NCBI GenBank assembly: GCA_017448685.1
Contig: JAFSKY010000106.1
Coordinates: 1 to 44,358 of the forward strand
DNA from: Synergistaceae bacterium
Lineage (GTDB): Bacteria; Synergistota; Synergistia; Synergistales; Aminobacteriaceae
DNA length: 44,358 nt
Reading direction: 5' to 3'
A model generated the notes under the pieces. It worked only from the letters and a program-made list of their open reading frames with translations. It did not search any database and was not told the origin of the DNA. The number at the start of each line of letters is the position of its first letter. Positions within the stretch are counted from its first letter, which is position 1. Below, in pieces: positions 14,034-24,203 of the stretch. The translations under genes and the position numbers were made by a program.

Positions 14034-15011
14034 ATGACTCAAGATTCAGGGCGCATTAAGTATCATTACGGCTTTTACGCGGCCATGAAGGTTGAATACG
14101 GTCTCATTCATGCTGATTTAACGTATGATCAAGAAGTCCAGTTAGGTGAAGAACCCGTAAGGCTAGATTTCCTCATCATCAAGAAAAATCCCGGCGTTGT
14201 ACTGACTGACCCAATCGGAAAATTTTTCGAGACTGTCAATATCTTTGAATACAAATCACCCAAAGACGGCTTATCGATTGATGATTTCTACAAGGCAATC
14301 GGCTATTCATTCATCTATAAAGGGCATAACAGGAAAGTTGATGAGTTGCCCATACAGGATATGACGTTGACGCTTGTACGGCATACTTACCCTAGGGAAT
14401 TGATGAAGTCTCTTATGGCAGAAGGATTTGCGGTTGAAGAGAGTCATCCCGGGATTTACCGCGTTAAAGGCAATATCAACATGAAGGTTCAAATCATAGT
14501 TTCATCGAGGCTTCCGGCTGATGAATACGAGGGCTTGCAGCTTATAGCGAGTGGCTGCACAAAAGACGCTGTTATACGTTATGCTGGGAAAGCTGCCGCA
14601 AGTGATAACGCTAACGTCAAGACCGATGCCGAGGCAGTGATGACTATATGCCTTAGCATCAACAAGGAATTGGGTTCACAAATGGAGGAGGATGGAAATA
14701 TGAACATACGAGAAACGATAGACGGTATTTTCGCCGTTGCAAAAGAGGAAGGCATGAAGGCAGGCATTAGGGAAGGCATGGCCCAAGGCATGGCCCAAGG
14801 CATGGCCCAAGGCATGGAAAAGGGCATGGAAAAGGGCATGGAAAAGGGCATGGAAAAGGGCATGGAAAAAGGCGTGAATGAGACAAACGAACGCGTTGCC
14901 ACAGACATGCTGAAGAAGAATCTGCCACTCTCATTGATCGCGGAAATCAGCAGGCTCTCTGAGGACACAATACGCAACCTCGCAGGCTCTCTCGGCATTT
15001 CTGTAGTTTAG
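14034..15011 (+). CDS. Rpn/PDDEXK-type nuclease-like protein with tetrapeptide repeats
   Basis: A 325-residue protein of the Rpn / PD-(D/E)XK 'transposase-like' group. The N-terminal half has the nuclease core: D45 in RLDFLII and E72-x-K74 in FEYKSPKD. Residues ~248-279 are eight GMxx tetrapeptides (three GMAQ, five GMEK), and the tail has the MLKKNLPLSLIAEISRLSEDTI helix pair common at the end of this family. Rpn proteins are recombination-promoting DNA nucleases; whether this one is active is unknown. Start at ATG 14034 with GGGAGGTGAG in front; the upstream in-frame codons cover the promoter. A terminator follows. Confidence 0.78.
   Translation: MTQDSGRIKYHYGFYAAMKVEYGLIHADLTYDQEVQLGEEPVRLDFLIIKKNPGVVLTDPIGKFFETVNIFEYKSPKDGLSIDDFYKAIGYSFIYKGHNRKVDELPIQDMTLTLVRHTYPRELMKSLMAEGFAVEESHPGIYRVKGNINMKVQIIVSSRLPADEYEGLQLIASGCTKDAVIRYAGKAAASDNANVKTDAEAVMTICLSINKELGSQMEEDGNMNIRETIDGIFAVAKEEGMKAGIREGMAQGMAQGMAQGMEKGMEKGMEKGMEKGMEKGVNETNERVATDMLKKNLPLSLIAEISRLSEDTIRNLAGSLGISVV
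14775..14870 (+). repeat. Eight 12-bp tandem repeats inside the Rpn-like gene
   Basis: Three copies of GGCATGGCCCAA, then five of GGCATGGAAAAG (the last ends in A). The unit is a multiple of three, so copy-number change would lengthen or shorten the protein without a frameshift. Confidence 0.95.
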
Positions 15012-15021
15012 CTTGAAACTT

Positions 15022-15058
15022 CCCCGTTCTCTAAAACCTAGGGAGCGGGGTTTTTTTT
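15022..15058 (+). terminator. Terminator after Rpn-like gene
   Basis: CCCCGTTCTCT (15022-15032) pairs with AGGGAGCGGGG (15040-15050) with two G-U pairs, followed by eight T. Confidence 0.9.
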
Positions 15059-15073
15059 CACGGAGGCCATATC

Positions 15074-15712
15074 ATGACACCAGACCCACGCAAGATTTTC
15101 CCCCTTCCTGACTCTGACACAGTAACATACATCAAGCCCACGATAACGAGGCCGAACATAATCGCCGGGGATTTCTCGTATTACGCCGGGCGCGATTTCG
15201 AGTCCTGCGTAACGCATCACTATGACTTTATCGGCGACAAGCTCATAATCGGGAAATTCTGCCAGATTGGAGCGGGCGTTGAGTTCGTGATGAATGGCGC
15301 AAACCACCAAATGAACTGCGCAACAACATTCCCATTCTACATATTTGAAGGCTGGAATGAATCCCAGAATCCCCCGGCCATGTCTGATTTGCCACTTAAG
15401 GGCGACACAGTGATAGGCAATGATGTTTGGATAGGGCAGAATGTTACGTTTCTTCCGGGAGTCCATGTAGGAGACGGAGCTATTATCGGTCTCAACAGCA
15501 CAGTAACGCATGACATCCCAGCATACACAGTAGCGGCGGGCAACCCGGCAAAAGTGATTCGCGCAAGGTTTGACGATGAAATGACCGGGCTTTTGTTGCG
15601 TTTAAGGTGGTGGGACAAAAATATTGATGAGATTCAAGAATTAATCCCTCTGCTTACATGTCCTGATATTGAACGCGTTAAAGAGGGAATCAAAAGTTAC
15701 TTGCCTAAGTAA
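15074..15712 (+). CDS. CatB/Vat-type hexapeptide acetyltransferase
   Basis: A 212-residue left-handed beta-helix acetyltransferase of the xenobiotic acetyltransferase (XAT) group. Hexapeptide turns are clear (IGKFCQIGAGVEFVMNG, VIGNDVWIGQNVTFLPGVHVGDGAIIGLNSTV), AAGNPAKVIR closes the helix, and NGANHQM holds the catalytic His (~78). Members include streptogramin (Vat) and chloramphenicol (CatB) acetyltransferases, but many housekeeping homologues look the same, so resistance should not be assumed. SD CGGAGG lies 9 bases before the ATG. The gene stands alone between a terminator and the groES promoter. Confidence 0.82.
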   Translation: MTPDPRKIFPLPDSDTVTYIKPTITRPNIIAGDFSYYAGRDFESCVTHHYDFIGDKLIIGKFCQIGAGVEFVMNGANHQMNCATTFPFYIFEGWNESQNPPAMSDLPLKGDTVIGNDVWIGQNVTFLPGVHVGDGAIIGLNSTVTHDIPAYTVAAGNPAKVIRARFDDEMTGLLLRLRWWDKNIDEIQELIPLLTCPDIERVKEGIKSYLPK

Positions 15713-15721
15713 AATTGACTA

Positions 15722-15750
15722 TTGCAATTTCAAGAGCAAAGGTTTAATAT
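15722..15750 (+). promoter_or_regulatory. groESL promoter
   Basis: TTGCAA (15722-15727), 17 bases, TAATAT (15745-15750). The CIRCE operator follows 16 bases later, where a bound repressor would block the start of transcription. Confidence 0.5.
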
Positions 15751-15766
15751 TCCCCGCGTTGTTCGA

Positions 15767-15793
15767 TTAGCACTCTTTGTGATTGAGTGCCAT
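15767..15793. promoter_or_regulatory. CIRCE operator (HrcA binding site), one arm imperfect
   Basis: TTAGCACTC, nine bases, GAGTGCCAT. The left arm and spacing match the CIRCE consensus exactly; the right arm should end in TAA and ends in CAT. CIRCE is bound by the heat-shock repressor HrcA, so groES-groEL should be heat-induced. Confidence 0.88.
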
Positions 15794-15817
15794 TAAACAA
15801 AGGAGGCAAACAGTATC

Positions 15818-17762
<1,945 letters not shown>

Positions 17763-17794
17763 ACTACAGCCGTATAACACGCAGAATAATAACG

Positions 17795-17828
17795 TCCCCG
17801 GAGGCAGAACGCTTCCGGGGATTTTTTT
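17795..17828 (+). terminator. Terminator after groEL
   Basis: TCCCCGGA (17795-17802) pairs with the complementary TCCGGGGA (17814-17821), followed by seven T. Confidence 0.92.
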
Positions 17829-17835
17829 GTGCGCG

Positions 17836-18483
17836 CTACTCCTCCTCGTATATCATTCGGGTAATTTTGCCGTCCCTCACTCTGAACGTGAACGTCGCGT
17901 AACTCCCGGCCATGTATACACATTCTGAGTCGCTCTCCTTGTCAGGCTCGCCGAGAATATCACGGAGCTTGCTGACATTGTCGCCGATGCGAATATCCCC
18001 GAAGCCGAAATCCTTGCTTGGATTCCACAATTCAACCCTCGATAGCCAACCCTGACTGTTGTACTTGCGCTTTATCTCCGGGTAATCGAACTCGCCATCA
18101 TACTCACCCCAATAATCATCGTCCTCGTAGGCGCAATAGGTCTGAAGCACGTCAATGATCAGCTTGTTGAGTAGAGACCGCTGTAACTCCTCGTTGAAGA
18201 ATGGGGCAATGTATTTCCCGAAAACATATGCCGACTCCTGCGCGTTCTTGGGCAGAATCTCGTACCATACTTCCCCGTCAACCGCTGTCTGCCCAACAAC
18301 TATGACCTTATCGCCCATACTGAGTCGCCCCCAGATGTCAGAGTCGGTGCTGGGTTCAGCGCGGTAACGCACGTAGCTTCCTGTACATTCTCCGAGCGTG
18401 GGGAAGTCAACGAAACGTGTACGACCTTCGCAGGCTGAAACGCACAGAATGAATACGGCAATAACCGCAAGAATTTTACGCAT
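17836..18483 (-). CDS. Lipoprotein with SH3-like domain
   Basis: A 215-residue protein with a lipoprotein signal (LCVSAC, Cys ~18). Residues ~33-95 look like a bacterial SH3 domain: GSYVRYRAEPSTDSDIWGRLSMGDKVIVVGQ and EVWYEILPKNAQESAYVFGKYI. The C-terminal part (IGDNVSKLRDILGEPDKE, then a strand-rich end) recalls SmpA/OmlA-like lipoprotein domains, tentatively. SD AGGAGGAAC stands before ATG 18483. Likely on the periplasmic face of a membrane. It converges with groEL. Confidence 0.68.
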   Translation of the reverse strand: MRKILAVIAVFILCVSACEGRTRFVDFPTLGECTGSYVRYRAEPSTDSDIWGRLSMGDKVIVVGQTAVDGEVWYEILPKNAQESAYVFGKYIAPFFNEELQRSLLNKLIIDVLQTYCAYEDDDYWGEYDGEFDYPEIKRKYNSQGWLSRVELWNPSKDFGFGDIRIGDNVSKLRDILGEPDKESDSECVYMAGSYATFTFRVRDGKITRMIYEEE

Positions 18484-18692
18484 GATTGTTCCTCCTTCAA
18501 GATTTGAAAATGTCCCGGTAATTTTCGCGTATCACCATGACACTGGCAAGCTCATTGTTACGTATGACGATGGGCAGTAAGTGAAGTGCGGTGTTGGTTG
18601 AAGGCAGTTTTTGCAGAAGAATGCTTAATGCAAGCGGCGGCGGTCATGTGTCTTTATGATTTTGGCGGAAAATCTCACAGGAGGCAATAATC

Positions 18693-21053
18693 ATGAAGAA
18701 GTATGTTGTGTTGTTCATGGTCGTGTGTCTGCTTGCGATGGATTCAGGGGCGTGGGCGGATTACTGGAACGAAGGACATTCAGGGACGGAGGCAGATCCG
18801 TATGTGATTGATACGAATGCGGATCTTATTGCGTTACGGGACAGGGTTAATGCGGGGACTGAGTCGGGGGATATGTGGTACAAGCTGACTGAGAACCTGA
18901 ATATCTCGCAGATTACGGACTGGGAACCTATCGGGAACTCTGAGAGCCGGGCATTCACTGGACATTTTGACGGTAACGGGAAATCGATTCACGTCAATAT
19001 CGACCGAAGTGAATATACTTATGCCGGGCTGTTCCGTTATGTGAGTACTGAGGTTGACATGTACGCTGTCAAAAACCTAACTGTAAGCGGTACAGTCAGA
19101 GGCAAATGGGTAGCTGGTATTGTGCTGGACTTGTACTCGGGAGTCATCGACAACTGCTCTTTTACAGGCACGCTGTCAAGAAAAAATTGGGATCCCGGTA
19201 ACGCAGGCGGTATCGTTGAGTATATGACGGGCGGGAAAATCACAAATTGTACTGTGAACGCAACGATTACAGGCAATACTCACTATGGCCGCCCGGAATA
19301 CGGTGGAGGTATCGTTGCTGTAATGACAGGAGGCAGTATCGAGGACTGCAAGGTTGAAGGTACAACTATTTACGGTTTTCACCGTGCAGGGGGCATTGCT
19401 GGCGATGTAAAGATGGCAAATTTTGACTCCATTAAGGATTGTACATTTTCTGGAACACTTGACGCTTCCAGAACAGGAGGCGAAGGCTCCGCTACACGCT
19501 ATTATTACGGCGGCGGTATCGTGGGCTACATTGAGGGCGGAAATCTCCAGAACAACCACGTAACCGCAGACGCTAATGCCAGCTCGTCAGTGTCAGGCTT
19601 AAACTACGCGGGCGGAATCGCAGGGCGTATCGGCGAGTCAACAGTCCTCGAAAGCTGTGATGTCTCTTCACTCGTAACCGTCTCCGGCGGGTCAGACGCA
19701 ATCGGCGGCATCGTCGGTCTCATGAATGCCTCAACTGTCCGCAACAACCAGTCCTACGCCACAATCAGCGGCGACATCGAGAATATGGGCGGGGTAGTCG
19801 GCAAACTCGATGCCGCAAGCTACACCATCGACAACAACCGCTACAGCTCCGCAGAACACGGCATCGGCAACAACGCACAGGGTGTCCCCAGTGAGGAGGG
19901 CTGCATCAAGGTCGGCGCAAGCATCGCAATCACAACCTCCTCACCGCTCCCGGACGCTGTCGTGAATAGCCCCTACACCACGACCCTCACGACTGACTCA
20001 TCATCCGCTGTAGTGTGGAATCTCACCAACGGAACAAGCCTCCCCGAAGGTCTCGAACTCGGAAGGTCAACCGGGCAAATCTCCGGGACTCCAACAACAG
20101 CAGGGGATTACACGTTCACGGTCAAGGCCAGCCCAACAACAGGCGCGCCCGCAACAAAGGAGTTCAAGCTCACAGTTCAGGCTGAAGGGACTCTCGCGAT
20201 AACGACAACTGACCTTCCTTCGGGGACAACTGGCACAGCATACACAGCAAGCCTCGTGTCGAATCCTGCGGGGGCTTCATGGTCGGTTGCTTCGGGGAAT
20301 CTTCCGGCAGGATTGAGCCTCAGTGCTTCGGGTACGATTTCCGGGACTCCGACAACAGCAGGGACTTCACGCTTCACGGTCAGGGCGACGCTTGGCGAGA
20401 AGAGCGCGACAAAGGAACTATCCATCACAATCACAGGCGGGTCAACACCAACTCCCGCGACAATCACAATCACAACGACCACAATCCCGGCAGGCATCGC
20501 AGGAATGAGCTACAATGCCTCGCTTGCCTCGAATCCCACTGGCGCAACATGGACACTTACCGGGAATCTTCCGGCGGGACTCACTCTCGACTCATCCGGC
20601 AAAATCTCAGGGACTCCCACAGTAGCAGGCAGCTTCCCGTTCACGGTAACAGCGGCTTACGGCACTGCGAGCGCGGTACGCAATCTCACTCTCACGGTTG
20701 ACGCTCTCGAAATCACAACGTCCTCACTACCTGACGGCAAAGTCTCTCAGGCCTACAATCAGACTCTCAGCTCGAACGGCTCAGGCTTAAGCTGGCGGGT
20801 AAACGCAGGGAGGCTTCCGGCTGGTCTCACGCTTTCAGAGGCTGGGCTTCTTTCCGGGACATTGACCGAGTCAGGGGAGTACACGTTCACGGTCTATGCA
20901 TACAACACTTACGCGAGCGCATCGAGACAATACACCGTGAAAGTAACAGGAGGCTCTTCCGATGGGAATGGTTCATCGGGAGGGGGTTGTGATTCTGCGC
21001 TTGGGATTATAGGGCTAACTGTGCTGGGATTATGCTTAGTGAAGAAATCTTAG
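18693..21053 (+). CDS. Surface protein with GLUG-like repeats, four He_PIG domains and Synerg-CTERM tail
   Basis: A 786-residue exported protein. Signal peptide MKKYVVLFMVVCLLAMDSGAWA. Residues ~110-400 are a beta-helix-like series of GLUG-type repeats (GGIVEYMTGGKITNC, GGIAGRIGES, GGVVGKL). From ~405 to ~755 there are four putative Ig (He_PIG) domains, each with the pattern LPAGLxLxxxGxISGTPTxAGxxxFTV. The end, GSSGGGCDS followed by a hydrophobic stretch and Lys-Lys-Ser, matches the Synerg-CTERM sorting signal found in Synergistota, which implies processing and cell-surface attachment. SD AGGAGG. Likely an adhesin or other large surface protein; ligand unknown. The gap before it (18484-18692) holds its ribosome site and nothing else I can support. 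Confidence 0.85.
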   Translation: MKKYVVLFMVVCLLAMDSGAWADYWNEGHSGTEADPYVIDTNADLIALRDRVNAGTESGDMWYKLTENLNISQITDWEPIGNSESRAFTGHFDGNGKSIHVNIDRSEYTYAGLFRYVSTEVDMYAVKNLTVSGTVRGKWVAGIVLDLYSGVIDNCSFTGTLSRKNWDPGNAGGIVEYMTGGKITNCTVNATITGNTHYGRPEYGGGIVAVMTGGSIEDCKVEGTTIYGFHRAGGIAGDVKMANFDSIKDCTFSGTLDASRTGGEGSATRYYYGGGIVGYIEGGNLQNNHVTADANASSSVSGLNYAGGIAGRIGESTVLESCDVSSLVTVSGGSDAIGGIVGLMNASTVRNNQSYATISGDIENMGGVVGKLDAASYTIDNNRYSSAEHGIGNNAQGVPSEEGCIKVGASIAITTSSPLPDAVVNSPYTTTLTTDSSSAVVWNLTNGTSLPEGLELGRSTGQISGTPTTAGDYTFTVKASPTTGAPATKEFKLTVQAEGTLAITTTDLPSGTTGTAYTASLVSNPAGASWSVASGNLPAGLSLSASGTISGTPTTAGTSRFTVRATLGEKSATKELSITITGGSTPTPATITITTTTIPAGIAGMSYNASLASNPTGATWTLTGNLPAGLTLDSSGKISGTPTVAGSFPFTVTAAYGTASAVRNLTLTVDALEITTSSLPDGKVSQAYNQTLSSNGSGLSWRVNAGRLPAGLTLSEAGLLSGTLTESGEYTFTVYAYNTYASASRQYTVKVTGGSSDGNGSSGGGCDSALGIIGLTVLGLCLVKKS

Positions 21054-21069
21054 ACTGCGAAATTTCATG

Positions 21070-21099
21070 CTCCCCTTGCTTGACGTGAGGGGAGTTTTT
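21070..21099 (+). terminator. Terminator after Synerg-CTERM protein gene
   Basis: CTCCCCT (21070-21076) pairs with AGGGGAG (21088-21094), followed by five T. Confidence 0.85.
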
Positions 21100-21170
21100 C
21101 CAGTGATGACGACTCCCCCAAGTCATTACCTCTAGGAGAGTCGCCAAGTCTCATGTTACATTTCTGAATC

Positions 21171-22172
21171 TTAAGCCGTGCGCTGTGATATTCCCCTCAT
21201 ACCACAAATCGCCCAATCAGCATTTACCGCCGTAATCACACTCCCACAATATTCACACCTCGCTGAAGCGTTCAGCTTTATGGGTGCGCCACAATGTGGA
21301 CATGTCGCAGATTTCGCGCCGTCAGATTCTGGGGCTGTAAGCTCGCCGGATTTCCTGCACAGCTCTATCTCGTACTCCATGAATTTCTCGCGATTCTTGT
21401 CGCCTGATATGAGCTGCCCGGTTCTGTCATCAAGAACGTATGACACTATTCGGGCGTTAAGCCTCACCGTGATATAGTCCATCCCAGCAGATTGCCTCCA
21501 GCCGATTAAGCCCGTGTTAAGCACAGCAATTCGCTCCGTGTAATCTGTCCTGCCTGCCTTCCTGAACGCCTCAAGCTGATTGTCCATCTGCGAGAAGAAT
21601 TTATCCGTCATGTATGGTCTCAAGCTCGATATGTCTTTGCGCTGCCATGTCTCTTGCATTTGCACATAAAGGTTTGACATTAGCGTTCTGATTCGTTCCT
21701 CGTCAAACTGCGGGTCAAGCTCTAAGTATTCATTCATCGGACGCAAGACTCTCATTGTCTCCTGAATGTTGATGATGTTGCGTTCCTGTTGCTGTTTCTT
21801 CCTGCCATGGCTGATTAGAATCCAGAACACGAAGAACACCGCAAGCACGAATATTACCCCGGCGATTTCGTCAAAACTTTCATCTTCGCTGTCGCCATAT
21901 GATGAGCTGAAGCCGTAATTGCTGGTTATCCCTCCCGTAAAGGGAATGCCCCCGCCAGTGTTATATTCTGGAACATTGCGAGTTGTGCGTGTGCGTGTCG
22001 TGCGTGAATATGATGATGAGCCTGATGAGCCTCTAGATGATGAGGATGATGAACTTGATGACGAGCTACTGTAATCGGAATTTCCCGAAAAGCTCCCGAA
22101 ATCTGAATGTGCTATCCCGGCGAATATGAATGTGATGATTATGATTATGCCGGGAATGAGTTTGCGTTTCAT
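21171..22172 (-). CDS. Tim44-like membrane protein with Ser-rich linker and zinc ribbon
   Basis: A 333-residue protein. An N-terminal signal or anchor (IPGIIIIITFIFAGIAHS) is followed by a Ser run and low-complexity Arg/Thr stretch (~30-70), a second membrane segment (~104-122, GVIFVLAVFFVFWILIS), and then a Tim44-like domain (~155-280: DEERIRTLMSNLYVQMQETWQRKDISSLRPYMTDKFFSQM). The end has a C-x-x-C ... C-x-x-C zinc ribbon (CPHCGAPIKLNASARCEYCGS). Tim44-like bacterial proteins are membrane proteins of unclear role. SD GGAGGC before ATG 22172. Confidence 0.75.
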   Translation of the reverse strand: MKRKLIPGIIIIITFIFAGIAHSDFGSFSGNSDYSSSSSSSSSSSSRGSSGSSSYSRTTRTRTTRNVPEYNTGGGIPFTGGITSNYGFSSSYGDSEDESFDEIAGVIFVLAVFFVFWILISHGRKKQQQERNIINIQETMRVLRPMNEYLELDPQFDEERIRTLMSNLYVQMQETWQRKDISSLRPYMTDKFFSQMDNQLEAFRKAGRTDYTERIAVLNTGLIGWRQSAGMDYITVRLNARIVSYVLDDRTGQLISGDKNREKFMEYEIELCRKSGELTAPESDGAKSATCPHCGAPIKLNASARCEYCGSVITAVNADWAICGMRGISQRTA

Positions 22173-22224
22173 GCGCGTAATATGCCTCCTTGTTGAGTTA
22201 TGCCAGTATTATACGCAAAACTGT

Positions 22225-22230
22225 TATAAT
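22225..22230 (+). promoter_or_regulatory. Likely -10 element of restriction-modification operon
   Basis: A perfect TATAAT 21 bases before the endonuclease start codon at 22251, so the leader is very short. No clear 35 box. Confidence 0.4.
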
Positions 22231-22250
22231 CGCGGCAAGGGGGCAGGAGA

Positions 22251-22841
22251 ATGAATTACTGGACAGAGAAGAGTATAGCGTTTGCTGAACAGAGGAATTA
22301 TCTTGATGAGCTATTCAGAGTTTATCCGCTGAGTCCCAACCATATGGGATTTGATGCAATAATCGAGAAATGTACAGCCCCAAAAGAGACTAACAGGCAG
22401 ATGGGGCCGATGTTCAAGAACTGGATAGCAAGAGGCGTAATAGGTGTGCCAATACTGAATGACCCGGAAAAATTCTTGCGTACTAACGGTAATTGTCTCC
22501 TCAACTCTACAGACTCGGTAATGCAGGACTTCGCCCGGAAATTTCTCGGTTTCACACGCAACAAGGGCGTGGATTTCCTCGCAAAGTTCAGCGGCAAATA
22601 TATTGTCGGCGAGGCGAAATTTCTGACGGATTTCGGCGGGCATCAAAACGCGCAATTCGATGACGCACTAAGCACACTTCACAGCTTCACGGCATCAGAG
22701 TTTGAGGTGATACCAGTAGCAATAATCGATGGCGTAATCTACATCAGGAATCACAGCAAGATGCACGACTACTTGCAACATCACCCGGAGTATAACATAA
22801 TGTCTGCTCTTGTATTGCGTGAGTTTCTCTACTCGTTGTGA
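22251..22841 (+). CDS. Putative type II restriction endonuclease
   Basis: A 196-residue protein without a family I can name, but with a PD-(D/E)XK-like core: D108 in GVDFLAKF and E121-x-K123 in IVGEAKFLTDFGG, spaced as in restriction enzymes. It overlaps the following DNA methyltransferase gene (TGATG), the usual layout of a type II restriction-modification pair. Size fits a stand-alone type II enzyme. SD GCAGGAG. No control (C) protein is seen. The recognition sequence cannot be read from the protein. Confidence 0.7.
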   Translation: MNYWTEKSIAFAEQRNYLDELFRVYPLSPNHMGFDAIIEKCTAPKETNRQMGPMFKNWIARGVIGVPILNDPEKFLRTNGNCLLNSTDSVMQDFARKFLGFTRNKGVDFLAKFSGKYIVGEAKFLTDFGGHQNAQFDDALSTLHSFTASEFEVIPVAIIDGVIYIRNHSKMHDYLQHHPEYNIMSALVLREFLYSL

Positions 22842-23950
22842 TGCTGAGACTTAATTTTGACGGCAAATTATCACGCTGGGACATCCTCCAGCGAGCTCAC
22901 ACTCTCGCGCTGAAACATGGCCGGATAATTCCCGCTGAAGGCAACATCATCATACAGTCCGAAAACTTATTCGCTCTCTCACTATTGCTCCGTGATTATT
23001 CCGGGAAGATTGACCTCGTTTATGCTGATCCCCCATTCAACACGATGCAGGACTTCTACATTTCCGACAACAGAGCAAATTCCGTAAGCACAACAAAATC
23101 CCGAAAAGCATACGCCGACAAGATGCCGCTGGAAAAATTTCTAGCCTTTATCCGTGAGAGACTCATTCTCATTCATGAGCTGTTATCCGAAAGAGGCTCG
23201 CTGTATCTTCACATTGACTGCAAGACAGGCCATTACGTGAAAATATTGCTTGATGAGATATTCGGGGCTGAAAATTTCCTGAACGACATTGCCCGCATAA
23301 AGTCCAATCCGAAAAACTTTCACCGCCGGGCATGGGGCAATCAGCGCGACATGATACTTTTCTACGCGAAAAATTCCGGCCTCAACATCTGGAATGACAT
23401 CACATTTCCCCTCAATGACTCTGAAATCTCACGCTTATTCCCGAAAACTGACGCTGACGGAAGGCGTTACACTACGATTCCTCTTCACGCACCCGGCGAG
23501 ACTCGCAACGGAATCACGGGTAAGGCTTGGCGTAATATTCCTGTTCCTGAAGGTCGGCATTGGAGGACAGACCCGGCGGAATTTGACAGGCTTGATGCTC
23601 AGGGGCGCATAGAGTGGTCATCGTCAGGCAACCCACGCATAAAGAAATACGCTGACGAACACGAGGGCATGAAGATTCAAGACGTGTGGACGTACAAAGA
23701 TCCCCAATCGCCAGCATACCCCACAGAGAAAAATCATGACATGCTGAAACTGATTATTGCGCAGTCCTCATTACCTGATAGCTTAATCCTTGACCCTTTC
23801 GCCGGGAGCGGGGCAAGCCTTCTTTGTGCGTTGGAACTTGGTCGGAAATTCATCGGGATTGACCAGTCGGAAGAAGCTGTGAGAGTTATGCGTGAGAGGT
23901 TGGAAGGCAAGTGTTCGTTCGTGAATCCTGTTGACAAAATCGGGGTGTGA
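22841..23950 (+). CDS. Site-specific DNA methyltransferase (N6-adenine or N4-cytosine), beta class
   Basis: A 369-residue amino-methyltransferase. DPPF (63-66, in LVYADPPFNT) is the catalytic motif IV, and DPFAGSG (~318-324) followed by GRKFIGIDQSEEAV is the S-adenosylmethionine site (motifs I-II). Motif IV coming before motif I is the beta-class order. YPTEKNHDMLKLII is also typical. It should protect the host site cut by the endonuclease encoded just upstream. A GTG at 22838 could add one residue. Confidence 0.9.
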   Translation: MLRLNFDGKLSRWDILQRAHTLALKHGRIIPAEGNIIIQSENLFALSLLLRDYSGKIDLVYADPPFNTMQDFYISDNRANSVSTTKSRKAYADKMPLEKFLAFIRERLILIHELLSERGSLYLHIDCKTGHYVKILLDEIFGAENFLNDIARIKSNPKNFHRRAWGNQRDMILFYAKNSGLNIWNDITFPLNDSEISRLFPKTDADGRRYTTIPLHAPGETRNGITGKAWRNIPVPEGRHWRTDPAEFDRLDAQGRIEWSSSGNPRIKKYADEHEGMKIQDVWTYKDPQSPAYPTEKNHDMLKLIIAQSSLPDSLILDPFAGSGASLLCALELGRKFIGIDQSEEAVRVMRERLEGKCSFVNPVDKIGV

Positions 23951-23974
23951 GGGGTAAAATTCCCTTCGTTGCGT

Positions 23975-24050
23975 TCCGCCATAGCGCAATCGGCAGCGCG
24001 GATGACTGTTAATCATTAGGTTCCAGGTTCGAGTCCTGGTGGCGGAGCCA
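23975..24050 (+). tRNA. tRNA-Asn (GTT)
   Basis: A 76-base cloverleaf: acceptor TCCGCCA/TGGCGGA, D arm GCGC/GCGC, anticodon arm with loop CTGTTAA (anticodon GTT), T arm CCAGG-TTCGAGT-CCTGG, discriminator G and an encoded CCA. It starts 24 bases after the methyltransferase stop. Confidence 0.97.
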
Positions 24051-24078
24051 AAACATTACGACTATGACAATAACAGGG

Positions 24079-24109
24079 ACTCCCGGTGAAAAGGCCGGGA
24101 GTTCTTTTT
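24079..24109 (+). terminator. Terminator after tRNA-Asn
   Basis: ACTCCCGG (24079-24086) pairs with CCGGGAGT (24095-24102), followed by TCTTTTT. Confidence 0.88.
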
Positions 24110-24203
24110 ACGTGTTCATTTCCGCATTCATTTATGATGGTTGATTCTGGCGGAATTGAGGGGTAATCTTTCACGCGAAATTTATTCGGAAGGATTACAT
24201 ACT

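Noticed and set aside
14579-14998. Long minus-strand frame opposite the Rpn-like gene
   Set aside because: It is the antisense of a repeat-rich gene (repeated Met-Pro residues) without a ribosome site.
15074-15712. Calling the CatB/Vat-type acetyltransferase an antibiotic resistance gene
   Set aside because: The fold and His are present, but many family members have no resistance role and no mobile or resistance context is seen.
18398-18580. Plus-strand frame ending in HHDTGKLIVTYDDGQ
   Set aside because: Runs antisense through the signal peptide of the SH3-like lipoprotein and has no ribosome site; perhaps a small remnant at its end, but unsupported.
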